From Nocardioides speluncae (GTDB taxonomy: Bacteria; Actinomycetota; Actinomycetes; Propionibacteriales; Nocardioidaceae), in assembly GCF_003121585.1 (NCBI RefSeq), contig NZ_QEOO01000038.1, positions 1 to 64,000 on the forward strand: a stretch of 64,000 nucleotides of DNA, given 5' to 3'. Positions 42,194 through 51,056 of the stretch are shown in pieces. Below the pieces are notes generated by a model that saw only the letters and a program-made list of their open reading frames with translations, had not been told where the DNA came from and made no database searches. A program made the position numbers and the translations under genes. Position 1 is the stretch's first letter. Every line of letters starts with the position of its first letter.

Positions 42194-44118
42194 CAGTGGT
42201 GCCCGGTGTGGGCGCCGTGGAAGGAGTCGGTGACGCCGTCGTATACCAGCCGCAGCATCATCCCCTGATGGGCGTGCGGCAGGTTGTGGCAGTGGTTCAT
42301 CCAGATTCCGGGGTTGTCCGCCCGGAAGCCGACCTCCCACACGTCGCCCGGGCGAACGTCGAACGTGTCGAGCCACAGCGGACTCCCGGTCGGGCGGTCG
42401 CCGTTGCGCGACATCACCAGCACCGGGTGGCCGTGCAGGTGCCACGGGTGAGTGTCCAGGCTGCGGTTGACGACGGTGAACCTCACTAGGTCGCCCTCGG
42501 CCACCAGCTGGTCCGGGATTCGCGGGTGGCCGCGGCCGTTGACGGTGTGGGCGTACGCCGGCCGCCCGTCCACGATCGCCACGCCCCGGTCCAGCACGAT
42601 CGTGAACTCCCGATCCGCCCGCTCCAGGTCGGCGGCGTCGAAGGGTACGGCGGCAGGCCGGCCGTAGCTCAGCAGGTCGAGCTCGGGCCAGTCGGCCACG
42701 TCGTCGTCCATCAGCAAGGCAACCGGGCCGTCCGGCTGGTCGAAGACCAGGTCGTACCGGCCGCCCGCGGGGAGGCGCAGCGCCACTTCCTCGACCGGAC
42801 CCGGCTGGTGGAGGTCGCGACCGTCCACGGCAGCGACCCGGAACGCCGTACCGTCCAGCGCGAAGATGTGCGGCTCGGAGTCGGTGTTGACCAGCCGCAT
42901 CCGCACCGGCGTGCCGGCCGGAGCGGTGTGGTCCAGCCTCCCCTCGCTGTCGCCGAGCAGCACGGTCCCGTCAAAGGTGTGCACCGGCAGGGTCAGGTCC
43001 ACTCCGTCAGGACGAGGACCGCGCGGGGTCACCACGAGCGTGCCGTAGAGACCCTTGCGCACGCCGATGTGGGAGGCCTGGTGGGTGTGGTACCAGTACG
43101 TCCCGACCTGGTCCGCCCGGAACCGGTACCGGAACTCCTCGCCGGGCAGCACCACCGGCTGGGTCACCCCGGGCGCGCCGTCCTCGCCGCACGCCACGTC
43201 GTAGCCGTGCCAGTGCAGGGTCACGCCGTCCTCGATGTCCTCGTTGCGCAGCGTTACGTCGACGAGGTCGCCCTCGGTCGCGGTGATCGCGGTGCCGGGC
43301 AGCCGGCCGTCGTAGGTGAAGGCCTCGACCTCACGCCCGGACGGCAGCCGGACGGTGGCCTGCCGAGCGGTGACCGTGTGCCGCCGTACGACGCCGCCGG
43401 GTGCCGGTGACCGCTCGCCCCTCAGCTCGGTCACCGGCACTGCGGCATTCGGCGAGATCGCCCGGCCGGGCCCGCCGCCGGTGGTCACCGAGCTGTCCGA
43501 CAGGAACGACATCAGCCACAGGCCGACGCCCGACCCGCCCGCGGTCACCGTCAGTGCGCTACCCACGGCAACTCCCCCGCTCGCACCCAGGAAGCCGCGT
43601 CGGGTGAGCCCGGCGCGGTCCGCAGCCGGGAGCGGGTCGGTCGCCACGGCTGCCGGAACCGCCCGGGCGGTCAGCAGCGCGGCGAAGCCCAACACCGACA
43701 TGCTGACCAAGGCGGTGCTCCAGGTCAGTGGATAGCCGACGACGAAGGTGACCAGGAAGCCGGCGAGTGCGGCGTACCCGGCCACGAGCGGCGCGACGGC
43801 ACCGCGTCTGGGCAGTGCCGCCCTGCCGGTACGCCGCGCGGTCAGCAGCGGCGGGCCGGCCAGCACCAGCGCCGCCGCCCCGGTGACCATGAGCAGCGGC
43901 AGGCCGAGCAGCACCTTCTCCTGCACGAACCACCATCCGTGGCCGGCCAGTACGGCGACCGTGCCGACTCTGGCCAGGGTGGACAGCAGCGCGGCGGCCA
44001 GCAGGCCGAGCGCCCACCGGGGCCGACGCAGTACGGCGGTGACGCCGGCGCCGAACCAGGTCCCGATGGTCAGCAGCGCGGCCAGGTGGTCGAGAAGCAG
44101 CCATGACCCGGCCCCCAT
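42193..44118 (-). CDS. Membrane-anchored multicopper oxidase
   Basis: 641 residues. The N-terminus holds about five membrane spans (residues 7-160), then an RR-containing stretch (LTRRGFLGASGG) and a two-domain copper oxidase. Copper ligands: HWHG (302-305), HTHQ (near 344), HPWHLHGH (557-564) and HCHNLPHAHQGMM (609-621), covering all type 1, 2 and 3 sites. This design, with a membrane anchor before the oxidase, is uncommon. Its stop overlaps a small gene and its start overlaps the 136-residue membrane protein (TGATG). Likely role: periplasmic-face oxidation of a metal or phenolic substrate; the substrate is unknown. Confidence 0.88.
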   Translation of the reverse strand: MGAGSWLLLDHLAALLTIGTWFGAGVTAVLRRPRWALGLLAAALLSTLARVGTVAVLAGHGWWFVQEKVLLGLPLLMVTGAAALVLAGPPLLTARRTGRAALPRRGAVAPLVAGYAALAGFLVTFVVGYPLTWSTALVSMSVLGFAALLTARAVPAAVATDPLPAADRAGLTRRGFLGASGGVAVGSALTVTAGGSGVGLWLMSFLSDSSVTTGGGPGRAISPNAAVPVTELRGERSPAPGGVVRRHTVTARQATVRLPSGREVEAFTYDGRLPGTAITATEGDLVDVTLRNEDIEDGVTLHWHGYDVACGEDGAPGVTQPVVLPGEEFRYRFRADQVGTYWYHTHQASHIGVRKGLYGTLVVTPRGPRPDGVDLTLPVHTFDGTVLLGDSEGRLDHTAPAGTPVRMRLVNTDSEPHIFALDGTAFRVAAVDGRDLHQPGPVEEVALRLPAGGRYDLVFDQPDGPVALLMDDDVADWPELDLLSYGRPAAVPFDAADLERADREFTIVLDRGVAIVDGRPAYAHTVNGRGHPRIPDQLVAEGDLVRFTVVNRSLDTHPWHLHGHPVLVMSRNGDRPTGSPLWLDTFDVRPGDVWEVGFRADNPGIWMNHCHNLPHAHQGMMLRLVYDGVTDSFHGAHTGHH

Positions 44119-44528
44119 CAGGCGGTCTCGGCCGAGACCAGGCCGCGGGCGCCGCTCACCAGGCCGGACGCGGTGAACACGATGGCCACCGCGTTGATCG
44201 CGTGCAGGCCGAAGACCATCGCGCTGGTGGTCGAGGTGCCGCCGCCCGTGTCGTCGAGGGCGCCGGCGACGCCGGCGATCACCGCCTGCAGGATCGTCAG
44301 CCCGGCGACCGCGCCGGCCATCGCGATCAGCTGTCCCGGGACGCGCGCGAGCGCACCGACCAGCGCAACGAGGCCGGCGATCAGGATGATCGCGTAGCCC
44401 AGGGCGCGGTGCATCTGGAACGAGTCGTCGACGGGCGCGTCGTCGTAGGCGCCGGTGGCGGCCAGGAAGAACTGGATGGCGATGGCCAGCATCAGCAGGA
44501 AGGCAACGCCCGCGAACAGCTTGCGCAT
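44118..44528 (-). CDS. Small membrane protein upstream of the multicopper oxidase (DUF6220-like)
   Basis: 136 residues with four spans (LFAGVAFLLMLAIAIQFFLA, ALGYAIILIAGLVALVGALA, LIAMAGAVAGLTILQAVIAG, VFGLHAINAVAIVFTASGLV), most like DUF6220/putative redox-partner membrane proteins. It is co-transcribed with the oxidase. A role as a membrane partner for the oxidase is inference only. Confidence 0.75.
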   Translation of the reverse strand: MRKLFAGVAFLLMLAIAIQFFLAATGAYDDAPVDDSFQMHRALGYAIILIAGLVALVGALARVPGQLIAMAGAVAGLTILQAVIAGVAGALDDTGGGTSTTSAMVFGLHAINAVAIVFTASGLVSGARGLVSAETA

Positions 44529-44620
44529 GGTCGGTCTCCTCGAATCGGTCGTGTGTCGGGCTCCGAACCGATCGTGGCGCCGCGGGTGGGTCGCGGGCGT
44601 CGGCCCACCTGCGACATCGA

Positions 44621-44638
44621 CTACGCAGATCTGCGTAG
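44621..44638. promoter_or_regulatory. Perfect 18-bp palindrome in the divergent oxidase / two-component promoter
   Basis: CTACGCAGATCTGCGTAG is an exact palindrome at 44621-44638, between the oxidase operon (starts at 44528) and the sensor kinase (starts at 44728). Symmetry and location suit a response-regulator (NarL/LuxR-type) binding site controlling both units. Confidence 0.65.
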
Positions 44639-44727
44639 ACGGCAGGGCGCCGACTAGGACCTGAGTCGTAACAGGTTGCGCCCGTGGACGGAGTCGGTCA
44701 GCCCGCGCGGCTCCCTACGATGACGGC

Positions 44728-45933
44728 ATGCGACATCGCACTGCGCCCATCCGGGTGCCACCCCTGGCGCAGGACGTCCTACTCGCGGCGTTCGTCGCGG
44801 TGATGCAGGTCCAGGGCACGGTCACTCGCGCGGCCTCGGAGCCGGAGTCGGTGTTGCGCCCGCTCGCCGATGTGGGCCACCTCGGCTACGTCCTGCTGGC
44901 CGCCAGCGGCGTCGTGCTGGTGGTACGCCGCCGCTTCCCGGTCACCGTCTTCGTGCTGACCGCGCTGTCGAGCGCCACGTACTACGCGTTGGACTACTCC
45001 GACGGACCCGGCTGGCTGGCGCTGTTCATCGCGACGTACACGCTGACAGCCCACGGCGACGGACGCCGGTCGCTGCGGATCGCGGCCGTGGGAATCGTCC
45101 TGCTGACCGGCTGCTGGCTGGCCGCCGCGGCCGACATCACCCCGGACATCGCGATCGGCTGGGTCTTCTTCCGGATCGGGGCCACGGTGATGAGTGCGGC
45201 GCTCGGCGAGTCGATCCGGAGCCGCCGGGTGATCGCGGCCGAGGCGATAGCCCGGGCCGAGCTGGCCGAGCGAACCCGCGACGAGGAGGCACGGGCGCGG
45301 GTGGACGAGGAGCGCCTGCGGATCGCCCGCGAGGTGCACGACACCGTGGCCCATGCGATCGCGATCATCAATGTCCAGTCCGGCGTCACCGCGCACGTGA
45401 TCGACAAGCGCCCCGACCGGGCCCGCGAGGCACTGGAGTCGATCGAGCGGACCAGCTCGCAGGCGCTCCGCGAGATGCGCACCATCCTCGGCGTGCTCCG
45501 CGACGCCGACGACGAGCGCGCGCCGTACCCGGGGCTGGGGCAGGTCGACGAGCTGGTCGCGAAGGGACGCGATGCCGGTCTCGACATCAAGCTGGAGGCG
45601 GCTGCGCCGGTCAGTCCGCTGCCGAGCGCGGTCGACAGCGCATGCTACCGGATCCTGCAGGAGTCGATCACCAACGTGATCCGCCACGCCGGCCCGACCC
45701 GGGTCACCATCGGCCTGCGGTACGACGCCGAGTCGGTCGGGCTGCGGGTGACCAACGAGGCGGCCGCTCCCGAACGCCGGCCGGCGGCGCCGTCGGCGGG
45801 CCGTGGGATCCAGGGCATGCGCGAGCGCTGCCAGCTCCTCGGCGGCGAGCTCACCGCCGGACCGGTCCCGAGCGGCGGGTTCGAGGTCACCGCCTCCCTG
45901 CCCTTCTCCCCCGACGCGAAGGCGCGCCCGTGA
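44728..45933 (+). CDS. Sensor histidine kinase, NarL-type
   Basis: 401 residues with four to five membrane spans in the first 160 residues (LAQDVLLAAFVAVMQVQGTV, LGYVLLAASGVVLVVRRRF, WLALFIATYTLTAHG and others), then a HisKA_3 domain with the histidine in RIAREVHDTVAHAIAIINVQ and an HATPase (SITNVIRHAGPTRV, RGIQGMRERCQLLGGE). Its GTG-started partner overlaps the stop (GTGA). Divergent from the multicopper oxidase operon. Confidence 0.9.
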   Translation: MRHRTAPIRVPPLAQDVLLAAFVAVMQVQGTVTRAASEPESVLRPLADVGHLGYVLLAASGVVLVVRRRFPVTVFVLTALSSATYYALDYSDGPGWLALFIATYTLTAHGDGRRSLRIAAVGIVLLTGCWLAAAADITPDIAIGWVFFRIGATVMSAALGESIRSRRVIAAEAIARAELAERTRDEEARARVDEERLRIAREVHDTVAHAIAIINVQSGVTAHVIDKRPDRAREALESIERTSSQALREMRTILGVLRDADDERAPYPGLGQVDELVAKGRDAGLDIKLEAAAPVSPLPSAVDSACYRILQESITNVIRHAGPTRVTIGLRYDAESVGLRVTNEAAAPERRPAAPSAGRGIQGMRERCQLLGGELTAGPVPSGGFEVTASLPFSPDAKARP

Positions 45934-46610
45934 ACGGCAACGCTCCGATCAAGGTGCTGCTGGTCGACGACGAGGGGCTGGTGCGCTCCGGATTCAGGCT
46001 GCTGCTCGAGCTCGAGGACGACATCGAGGTGGTCGGCGAGGCGGCCAACGGCGCCGAGGCCGTCGAGCAGGCGCGGGCCACGCGACCGGACGTCGTCCTG
46101 ATGGACATCCGGATGCCGAAGCTGGACGGCATCCAGGCCACTCGTCAGATCGCCGCGACTCAGGGCCTGCACCAGGTCCGGGTGCTGATCCTCACCACCT
46201 ACGACACGGACGCCTACGTCTTCGAAGGTCTGCAGGCCGGTGCCAGCGGGTTCCTGCTCAAGGACGCCGGGCCGGCCGAGCTGCTGCACGGCATCCGGGT
46301 GGTCGCGGCCGGCGACTCGCTGCTGGCGCCGCGGATCACCCGGCGGCTGATCTCCCAGTTCACCGCCCGGCGCACGGCCGACCAGGCGGCCGAGGCGCGG
46401 CTGGCGGCCCTCACCGGCCGGGAGCGGGAGGTGCTGACCCTGGTCGGGAAGGGGATGAGCAACGACGAGATCGGCGGCGAGCTCTTCCTGAGCCCGGCGA
46501 CCGCCCGCACCCACGTCAGCAAGGCCATGATGAAGTTGGGTGCCCGCGACCGCGCCCAGCTGGTCGTGATCGCCTACCAGACGGGACTGGTGAGTCCCCA
46601 GGGGAGCTGA
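45930..46610 (+). CDS. NarL/FixJ-family response regulator
   Basis: 226 residues. Receiver: KVLLVDDEGLVRSGF, Asp in VVLMDIRMPKLDG, and VRVLILTTYDTDAYVFEGLQ. C-terminal HTH: LTGREREVLTLVGKGMSNDE, then GGELFLSPATARTHVSKAMM. GTG start overlapping the kinase stop. Likely acts at the palindrome 1.3 kb upstream, controlling the oxidase operon. Confidence 0.92.
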   Translation: MNGNAPIKVLLVDDEGLVRSGFRLLLELEDDIEVVGEAANGAEAVEQARATRPDVVLMDIRMPKLDGIQATRQIAATQGLHQVRVLILTTYDTDAYVFEGLQAGASGFLLKDAGPAELLHGIRVVAAGDSLLAPRITRRLISQFTARRTADQAAEARLAALTGREREVLTLVGKGMSNDEIGGELFLSPATARTHVSKAMMKLGARDRAQLVVIAYQTGLVSPQGS

Positions 46611-46613
46611 GCC

Positions 46614-47567
46614 GTGCCGCTGATCGACGTCCGGGATCTGGAGCGCACCTTCGTGGTACGACGCCGCACCGGTGGCCTGGGCCGCACCCGCGACACCGTG
46701 CGCGCCGTACACGACCTGACGTTCGCGGTCGAGCCCGGGGAGATGGTCGGCTACATCGGCCCGAACGGCGCCGGGAAGTCCACGACGATCAAGATGCTCA
46801 CTGGCATCCTGGTCCCGACTTCCGGTCACCTGCGGGTGGCCGGGGTGGACCCCAGCCGGCGGCGGACCGAGCTGGCGAGGCGGATCGGCGTGGTGTTCGG
46901 GCAGCGGACCACGCTGTGGTGGGACCTGCCGCTGTGCGACTCGTTCGAGCTGCTGCGCAAGATCTACAAGATCCCGGCCGACCGCTACCGGGCCAACCTC
47001 GACCAGTTCCTCGAGCTGCTCGACCTCGGCGACCTGCTGGACACCCCGGTCCGGCAGCTCAGCCTCGGCCAGCGGATGCGCGGAGACATCGCCGCCGCGC
47101 TGCTGCACGACCCCGAGATGCTCTACCTCGACGAGCCAACCATCGGCCTCGACGTTGTCAGCAAGGGCCGGCTGCGCGAGTTCCTGCGCGAGATCAACCG
47201 GGACCGGGCCGTGACGGTGCTGCTCACCACCCACGACCTGCACGACATCGAGGCGCTGTGCGACCGGGTGATGGTGATCGACCACGGCACGCTGGTCTTC
47301 GACGGCACCCTCGACGACCTCCACCGCACCGGCGAGGCCCGCCGGACCCTGGTCGTCGACCTGGTCGACGAGACCCAGCCGATCGAGGTGCCCGGCGCCG
47401 AGGTGGTCCGGGTCGACGGACCGCGGCAGTGGCTGGCGTTCCCGGCCGACACCAGCGCCGCGCCGGTCGTCGCCGCCGTCGCCGCGTCGTACGACGTCGC
47501 CGACCTGTCGATCCGGGAGCCGGACATCGAGGACGTGATCCACGACCTCTACACGCGGCGGCCCTAG
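46614..47567 (+). CDS. ABC transporter ATP-binding protein (exporter type)
   Basis: 317 residues. Walker A GPNGAGKSTTIK, signature LSLGQRMR, Walker B MLYLDEPTIGLD and H-loop TTHDLHDIE. The C-terminal segment after residue 230 is an exporter-type extension (DAETQPIEV-like region, then SYDVADLSIREPDIEDVIHD), typical of ATPases that pair with ABC-2/DUF990 permeases, for example those at 40.4 and 41.2 kb. GTG start three bases after the response regulator stop. Confidence 0.9.
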   Translation: MPLIDVRDLERTFVVRRRTGGLGRTRDTVRAVHDLTFAVEPGEMVGYIGPNGAGKSTTIKMLTGILVPTSGHLRVAGVDPSRRRTELARRIGVVFGQRTTLWWDLPLCDSFELLRKIYKIPADRYRANLDQFLELLDLGDLLDTPVRQLSLGQRMRGDIAAALLHDPEMLYLDEPTIGLDVVSKGRLREFLREINRDRAVTVLLTTHDLHDIEALCDRVMVIDHGTLVFDGTLDDLHRTGEARRTLVVDLVDETQPIEVPGAEVVRVDGPRQWLAFPADTSAAPVVAAVAASYDVADLSIREPDIEDVIHDLYTRRP

Positions 47568-47605
47568 CCCCATCTAGCGAAGCGGTGCCGGCCGGCGCTG
47601 CGGGA

Positions 47606-47647
47606 CGTCATACGAACCGCGAGCCACGGCCGCCACACCGTATGACG
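47606..47647. terminator. Bidirectional stem (CGTCATACG / CGTATGACG)
   Basis: Perfect 9-base inverted repeat at 47606-47614 and 47639-47647 with a 24-base loop, between the convergent ABC ATPase and the FAD/GcvT oxidase genes. It could terminate both. Confidence 0.5.
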
Positions 47648-47676
47648 CAACCGCCGGGCGTCGGCCGCGCACGGCC

Positions 47677-50112
47677 CTAGCGGAGCGGAGCCGCCAGCGA
47701 GAGACGCACGGGCGTCCGGACGCCGGCCACGTCCACCTCGAACCCGCCCGTGCCGAGCCAGTCGGCGGTGATCGGCGCGTCGTGCCGGATCAGGGCGAGG
47801 CCGACGCAGCTGCCGACGGTCTCGCCCCACGCGGCGCTGGTCACCTGGCCGACAGCGTGGCCGTCGAGCAGCACCAGTTCGCCACCCCACAGCATCGGCG
47901 CCGGGTCCTCGACCACCAGCGACACCACGCGTCGGCGCGGGCCGCCTTCACGGAGCCTGGCCCGCTGGGCCAGCAGCGCCTTGCGTCCGAGGAAGTCGAT
48001 CTCGGTGCCGAGCTTGGTGGCGAAGGTCAGGCCGGCGTCCACCGGCGTCAGCTCGGGGGTCAGCTCGCGGCCGAATGCGCGGTATCCCTTCTCCAGCCGC
48101 AGCGAGTCGATCGCGTAGTAGCCGGCGTTGCGGACGCCCAGGTCCGCGCCGGCCCGGAGCAGGTCGTCGTACGCGCCGAGCGCGAACTCGGTCGGCACGT
48201 AGAGCTCCCAGCCCAGCTCGCCGACGTAGGTCATCCGGGTCGCGCGCGCGGTGGCGTAGCCGAGTGGGATCTCCCGGCTGGCGGCGAACGCGAACGCCTC
48301 CTCGCTCAGGTCGGCGTCGGTGAGGCGGCCGAGCAGCTCGCGGCTGCGTGGACCCATCACCCCGAGTACGGCGTACGCCGAGGTGACGTCGACGACGTAC
48401 GCATCGGCGCCGGGTGGCAGGTGCCGCCGGATCCAGTCGGCGTCGCGCACCGGTGCGGCCGCACTTGTCACGACCACGAACTCCTGCTCGGCCACCCGCG
48501 TGACGGTCACGTCGGCCTCGAAACAGCCGCGTTCGTTGAGCATCGCGGTATAGACCGCCCGGCCGACCGGCACGTCGACGTCCCCGGCGCAGATCCATTG
48601 CAACGCATCCCGGGCCCCCGCACCCACGACCAGCAGCTTCGCGAACGAGGTCTGGTCGAAGACCGCCACGTCCGCGCGAGTCGCCCGCTGCTCGGCGGCG
48701 ACCCAGTCGTGCCAGTTCGGCCTGCCCCAGGAGTACTCGATGGCCGGGTCCGCGCCGGGCGGCGCGAAGTAGTTGGGCCGCTCCCAGCCCATCTTGCTAC
48801 CGAAGCAGGCGCCGGCGGCCGCCAGCCGGTCGTGCAGCGCGGAGCGGCGGAACGGACGAGCCGTGTCGAGCTCGCGGTTCGGCCACGGGACGGCGTAGTG
48901 GAGGCCGAGCACCTCGCCGACCCGGTCGCGCAGCCACCGGCTGTTGCCGTTGAAGCCGGCGAACCGGCGGACGTCGACGCCGACCAGATCCATGGTCGGC
49001 TCCCCCTGCACGATCCACTCCGCCAGGGCCAGGCCGGCGCCACCGGCCGAGGCTATGCCGACGGAGTTGAAGCCGGCCGCGACGAAGTAGCCGCGCACCT
49101 CCGGTGCCTCGCCGAGCACGAACTGGTTATCGGGCGTGAAGCTCTCCGGTCCGTTGTAGAACTTGCGTACGCCGACCTCCTGAAGCGCCGGCAGCCGGTG
49201 CATCGCGCTCTCCATCAGGATCGAGAAGTGCTCCCAGTCCTCGTCGAGCAGCGCGAACTCGAACGGGTGCGGGATCGCCTCGGGCGAGACCCACGGCTTC
49301 GCGTTGGGCTCGAAGCCGCCCACGACCAGCCCGCCGACCTCCTCCTTGAAGTAGGTGTAGCCGTCGGGGTCGCGCAGGATCGGGAGGTCGGGGTGGACGC
49401 CGTCGATCGGCTCGGTGACTACGTAGAAGTGCTCGGCGGAGTGCAGCGGCACGTTCACCCCGGCCAGCCGGCCGACCTGCTTGGCCCACTGCCCCGCGCA
49501 GTTGACGACGACCTCCGCCTCGACGTCGCCGTGGTCGGTGCGAACGCCGGCCACCGCGCCGTCGCGAACGATGAAGCCGGTGACCCGGACCCGCTCCCGG
49601 ATCGTCACGCCGCGCTGCCGGGCGCCCTTCGCCAGCGCCTGGGTGAGGTCGGTCGGGTTGGCCTTGCCGTCGCCCGGCAGCCAGATCGCGCCGACGAGGT
49701 CGTCGGTGTGCAGCAGCGGGTAGCGCTCACGGGCCTGCCCGGGCGTGAGCAGCTCGCACTCCAGGTCGTACGCCGCCGCGGTCGCCACGGTCCGCCGCAG
49801 CTGGACCATCCGGTCCTCGGTGCGGGCCACCGTCACTCCCCCGCATCGCTTGTAGCCGGCGCTCAGCCCGGTGTCCTCCTCCAACCGGTCGTAGAGCCGG
49901 GTGGAGTACTGCACCAGCCGGGTGCCGCTCTCGGACGCGCGCAGCTGCCCGACCAGGCCGGCCGCGTGCCACGTCGTACCGCAGGAGAGCGCGCCCTGCT
50001 CGAGCAGGAGGACGTCGGTCCACCCGAGCTCGGCCAGGTGGTAGGCCACGCTGGTGCCGATCACTCCCCCGCCGACGATCACGACCCGGGCGCGGGTGGG
50101 CAGGTCAGTCAC
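47677..50112 (-). CDS. FAD-dependent N-methyl-amine oxidoreductase with GcvT domain (dimethylglycine/sarcosine dehydrogenase family)
   Basis: 811 residues. N-terminal FAD fold RVVIVGGGVIGTSVAYHLAELG with LEQGALSCGTTWHAAGLVGQ; a middle region; and a C-terminal GcvT-type aminomethyl/folate domain (RKALLAQRARLREGGPRRR, then SAAWGETVGSCVGLALI). This combination is typical of dimethylglycine and sarcosine dehydrogenases and relatives that oxidise an N-methyl group and pass it to tetrahydrofolate. It overlaps the phosphotransferase gene by 8 bases. Substrate not clear; context points to an amine catabolic pathway. Confidence 0.9.
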   Translation of the reverse strand: MTDLPTRARVVIVGGGVIGTSVAYHLAELGWTDVLLLEQGALSCGTTWHAAGLVGQLRASESGTRLVQYSTRLYDRLEEDTGLSAGYKRCGGVTVARTEDRMVQLRRTVATAAAYDLECELLTPGQARERYPLLHTDDLVGAIWLPGDGKANPTDLTQALAKGARQRGVTIRERVRVTGFIVRDGAVAGVRTDHGDVEAEVVVNCAGQWAKQVGRLAGVNVPLHSAEHFYVVTEPIDGVHPDLPILRDPDGYTYFKEEVGGLVVGGFEPNAKPWVSPEAIPHPFEFALLDEDWEHFSILMESAMHRLPALQEVGVRKFYNGPESFTPDNQFVLGEAPEVRGYFVAAGFNSVGIASAGGAGLALAEWIVQGEPTMDLVGVDVRRFAGFNGNSRWLRDRVGEVLGLHYAVPWPNRELDTARPFRRSALHDRLAAAGACFGSKMGWERPNYFAPPGADPAIEYSWGRPNWHDWVAAEQRATRADVAVFDQTSFAKLLVVGAGARDALQWICAGDVDVPVGRAVYTAMLNERGCFEADVTVTRVAEQEFVVVTSAAAPVRDADWIRRHLPPGADAYVVDVTSAYAVLGVMGPRSRELLGRLTDADLSEEAFAFAASREIPLGYATARATRMTYVGELGWELYVPTEFALGAYDDLLRAGADLGVRNAGYYAIDSLRLEKGYRAFGRELTPELTPVDAGLTFATKLGTEIDFLGRKALLAQRARLREGGPRRRVVSLVVEDPAPMLWGGELVLLDGHAVGQVTSAAWGETVGSCVGLALIRHDAPITADWLGTGGFEVDVAGVRTPVRLSLAAPLR

Positions 50113-51019
50113 GGAGCTGCACCTCGGCGATCAGGGTCTCGAAGTCGGCGGCGGCGAAGGCCCGCGCGGCCTTCTCGTAGCGCTCCAGGCACCAGCCGCG
50201 GAAGTCGTAGTCCAGCGGGCTGGTGGCGGCCTGGATGGCACCCCACAGCGCCCAGCCGTACGCCGACACGATGGCCTGCAGCCGGACCCGGGCCAGCCGC
50301 GCCGGGGTGACGGCGCCGAAGTAACCGGCCACCAGCTCCTCGACCTGGGCGTCGTCCAGGTCGCACTCGGTGCTCGTGTTGCCGAGCTCGAAGCAGGCGT
50401 CGTTGTTGCCGGAGTACTCGTAGTCGATCAGCCACAGCCGCTCCCCGTCGTCGACGAAGTTGGCGGCCAGCAGGTCGTTGTTGCATGGCACGGTGGGCTC
50501 GGCGCCGACTTCCAGCGCACCCCTGACTCGCTGGAAGTCGGCGCCGAAGTCGGCGTACCCGGGCGGCAGCCAGAACCCGTGCTGCGCGATCAGGGCCTGG
50601 TAGCGCGCTTGCCGGGTGAACATGTCGAAGTCCGAGACGAACCGCGGACCCTCGTGCAGCGCGCGGATGGCGTGTGCGGCACGGGTGGGGGCGCCCGGCT
50701 CCCGGAAGCTGTCGTTGCTCCACGCCGGGCCGTCGAGGTAGTCGATCACCAGGACGCCCAGGTCCGGCCGGTAGTCCACCACCGGCGCACCCACGCCGGC
50801 CTCGGCCGCCGCGCGGGAGTTGAGGTGCTCGGCGTCGCGGTCGATGCCGAGCAACTCGCCGTCGGACTGCCAGCGGCGTACGACGTAGACGGCGTCGGCC
50901 GTGGTCACCTTGAGGTTGATGTTGGTCAGCCCGCCGTCGAGCGGGGTCACGGTGCGCTCGCGACCGCGCAGCACCGCGATCTGGTCGAGGACTTCCGCGG
51001 TGTCCGGCACGGCGCTCAC
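50105..51019 (-). CDS. Phosphotransferase (choline/ethanolamine-kinase-like)
   Basis: 304 residues. Aminoglycoside/choline-kinase fold: N-terminal nucleotide lobe (RTVTPLDGGLTNINLKVTT, AVYVVRRW), catalytic loop PCNNDLLAANF with N-D replacing the usual HGD, and metal-binding LIDYEYSG. The catalytic Asp and the Asn are present. GTG start. Next to the N-methyl-amine oxidase and an operator-like GTCTAGAC site; may phosphorylate an amino alcohol such as ethanolamine or a derivative, but this is inference. Confidence 0.8.
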   Translation of the reverse strand: MSAVPDTAEVLDQIAVLRGRERTVTPLDGGLTNINLKVTTADAVYVVRRWQSDGELLGIDRDAEHLNSRAAAEAGVGAPVVDYRPDLGVLVIDYLDGPAWSNDSFREPGAPTRAAHAIRALHEGPRFVSDFDMFTRQARYQALIAQHGFWLPPGYADFGADFQRVRGALEVGAEPTVPCNNDLLAANFVDDGERLWLIDYEYSGNNDACFELGNTSTECDLDDAQVEELVAGYFGAVTPARLARVRLQAIVSAYGWALWGAIQAATSPLDYDFRGWCLERYEKAARAFAAADFETLIAEVQLRD

Positions 51020-51040
51020 CTTAGTGACCCCGGCGTTAAA

Positions 51041-51050
51041 GGTCTAGACT
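51041..51050. promoter_or_regulatory. GGTCTAGACT operator-like site, kinase/HAD divergent region
   Basis: GTCTAGAC at 51042-51049 is an exact palindromic core, like the GntR/HutC group sites such as the DasR consensus (TGGTCTAGACCA). It lies between the divergent kinase and HAD genes, just seven bases before the HAD start. Confidence 0.7.
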
Positions 51051-51056
51051 ATTAGC

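Noticed and set aside
47782..50310. An 842-codon + strand frame across the FAD/GcvT oxidase
   Set aside because: The minus strand protein has FAD and GcvT motifs; the + frame is antisense shadow.
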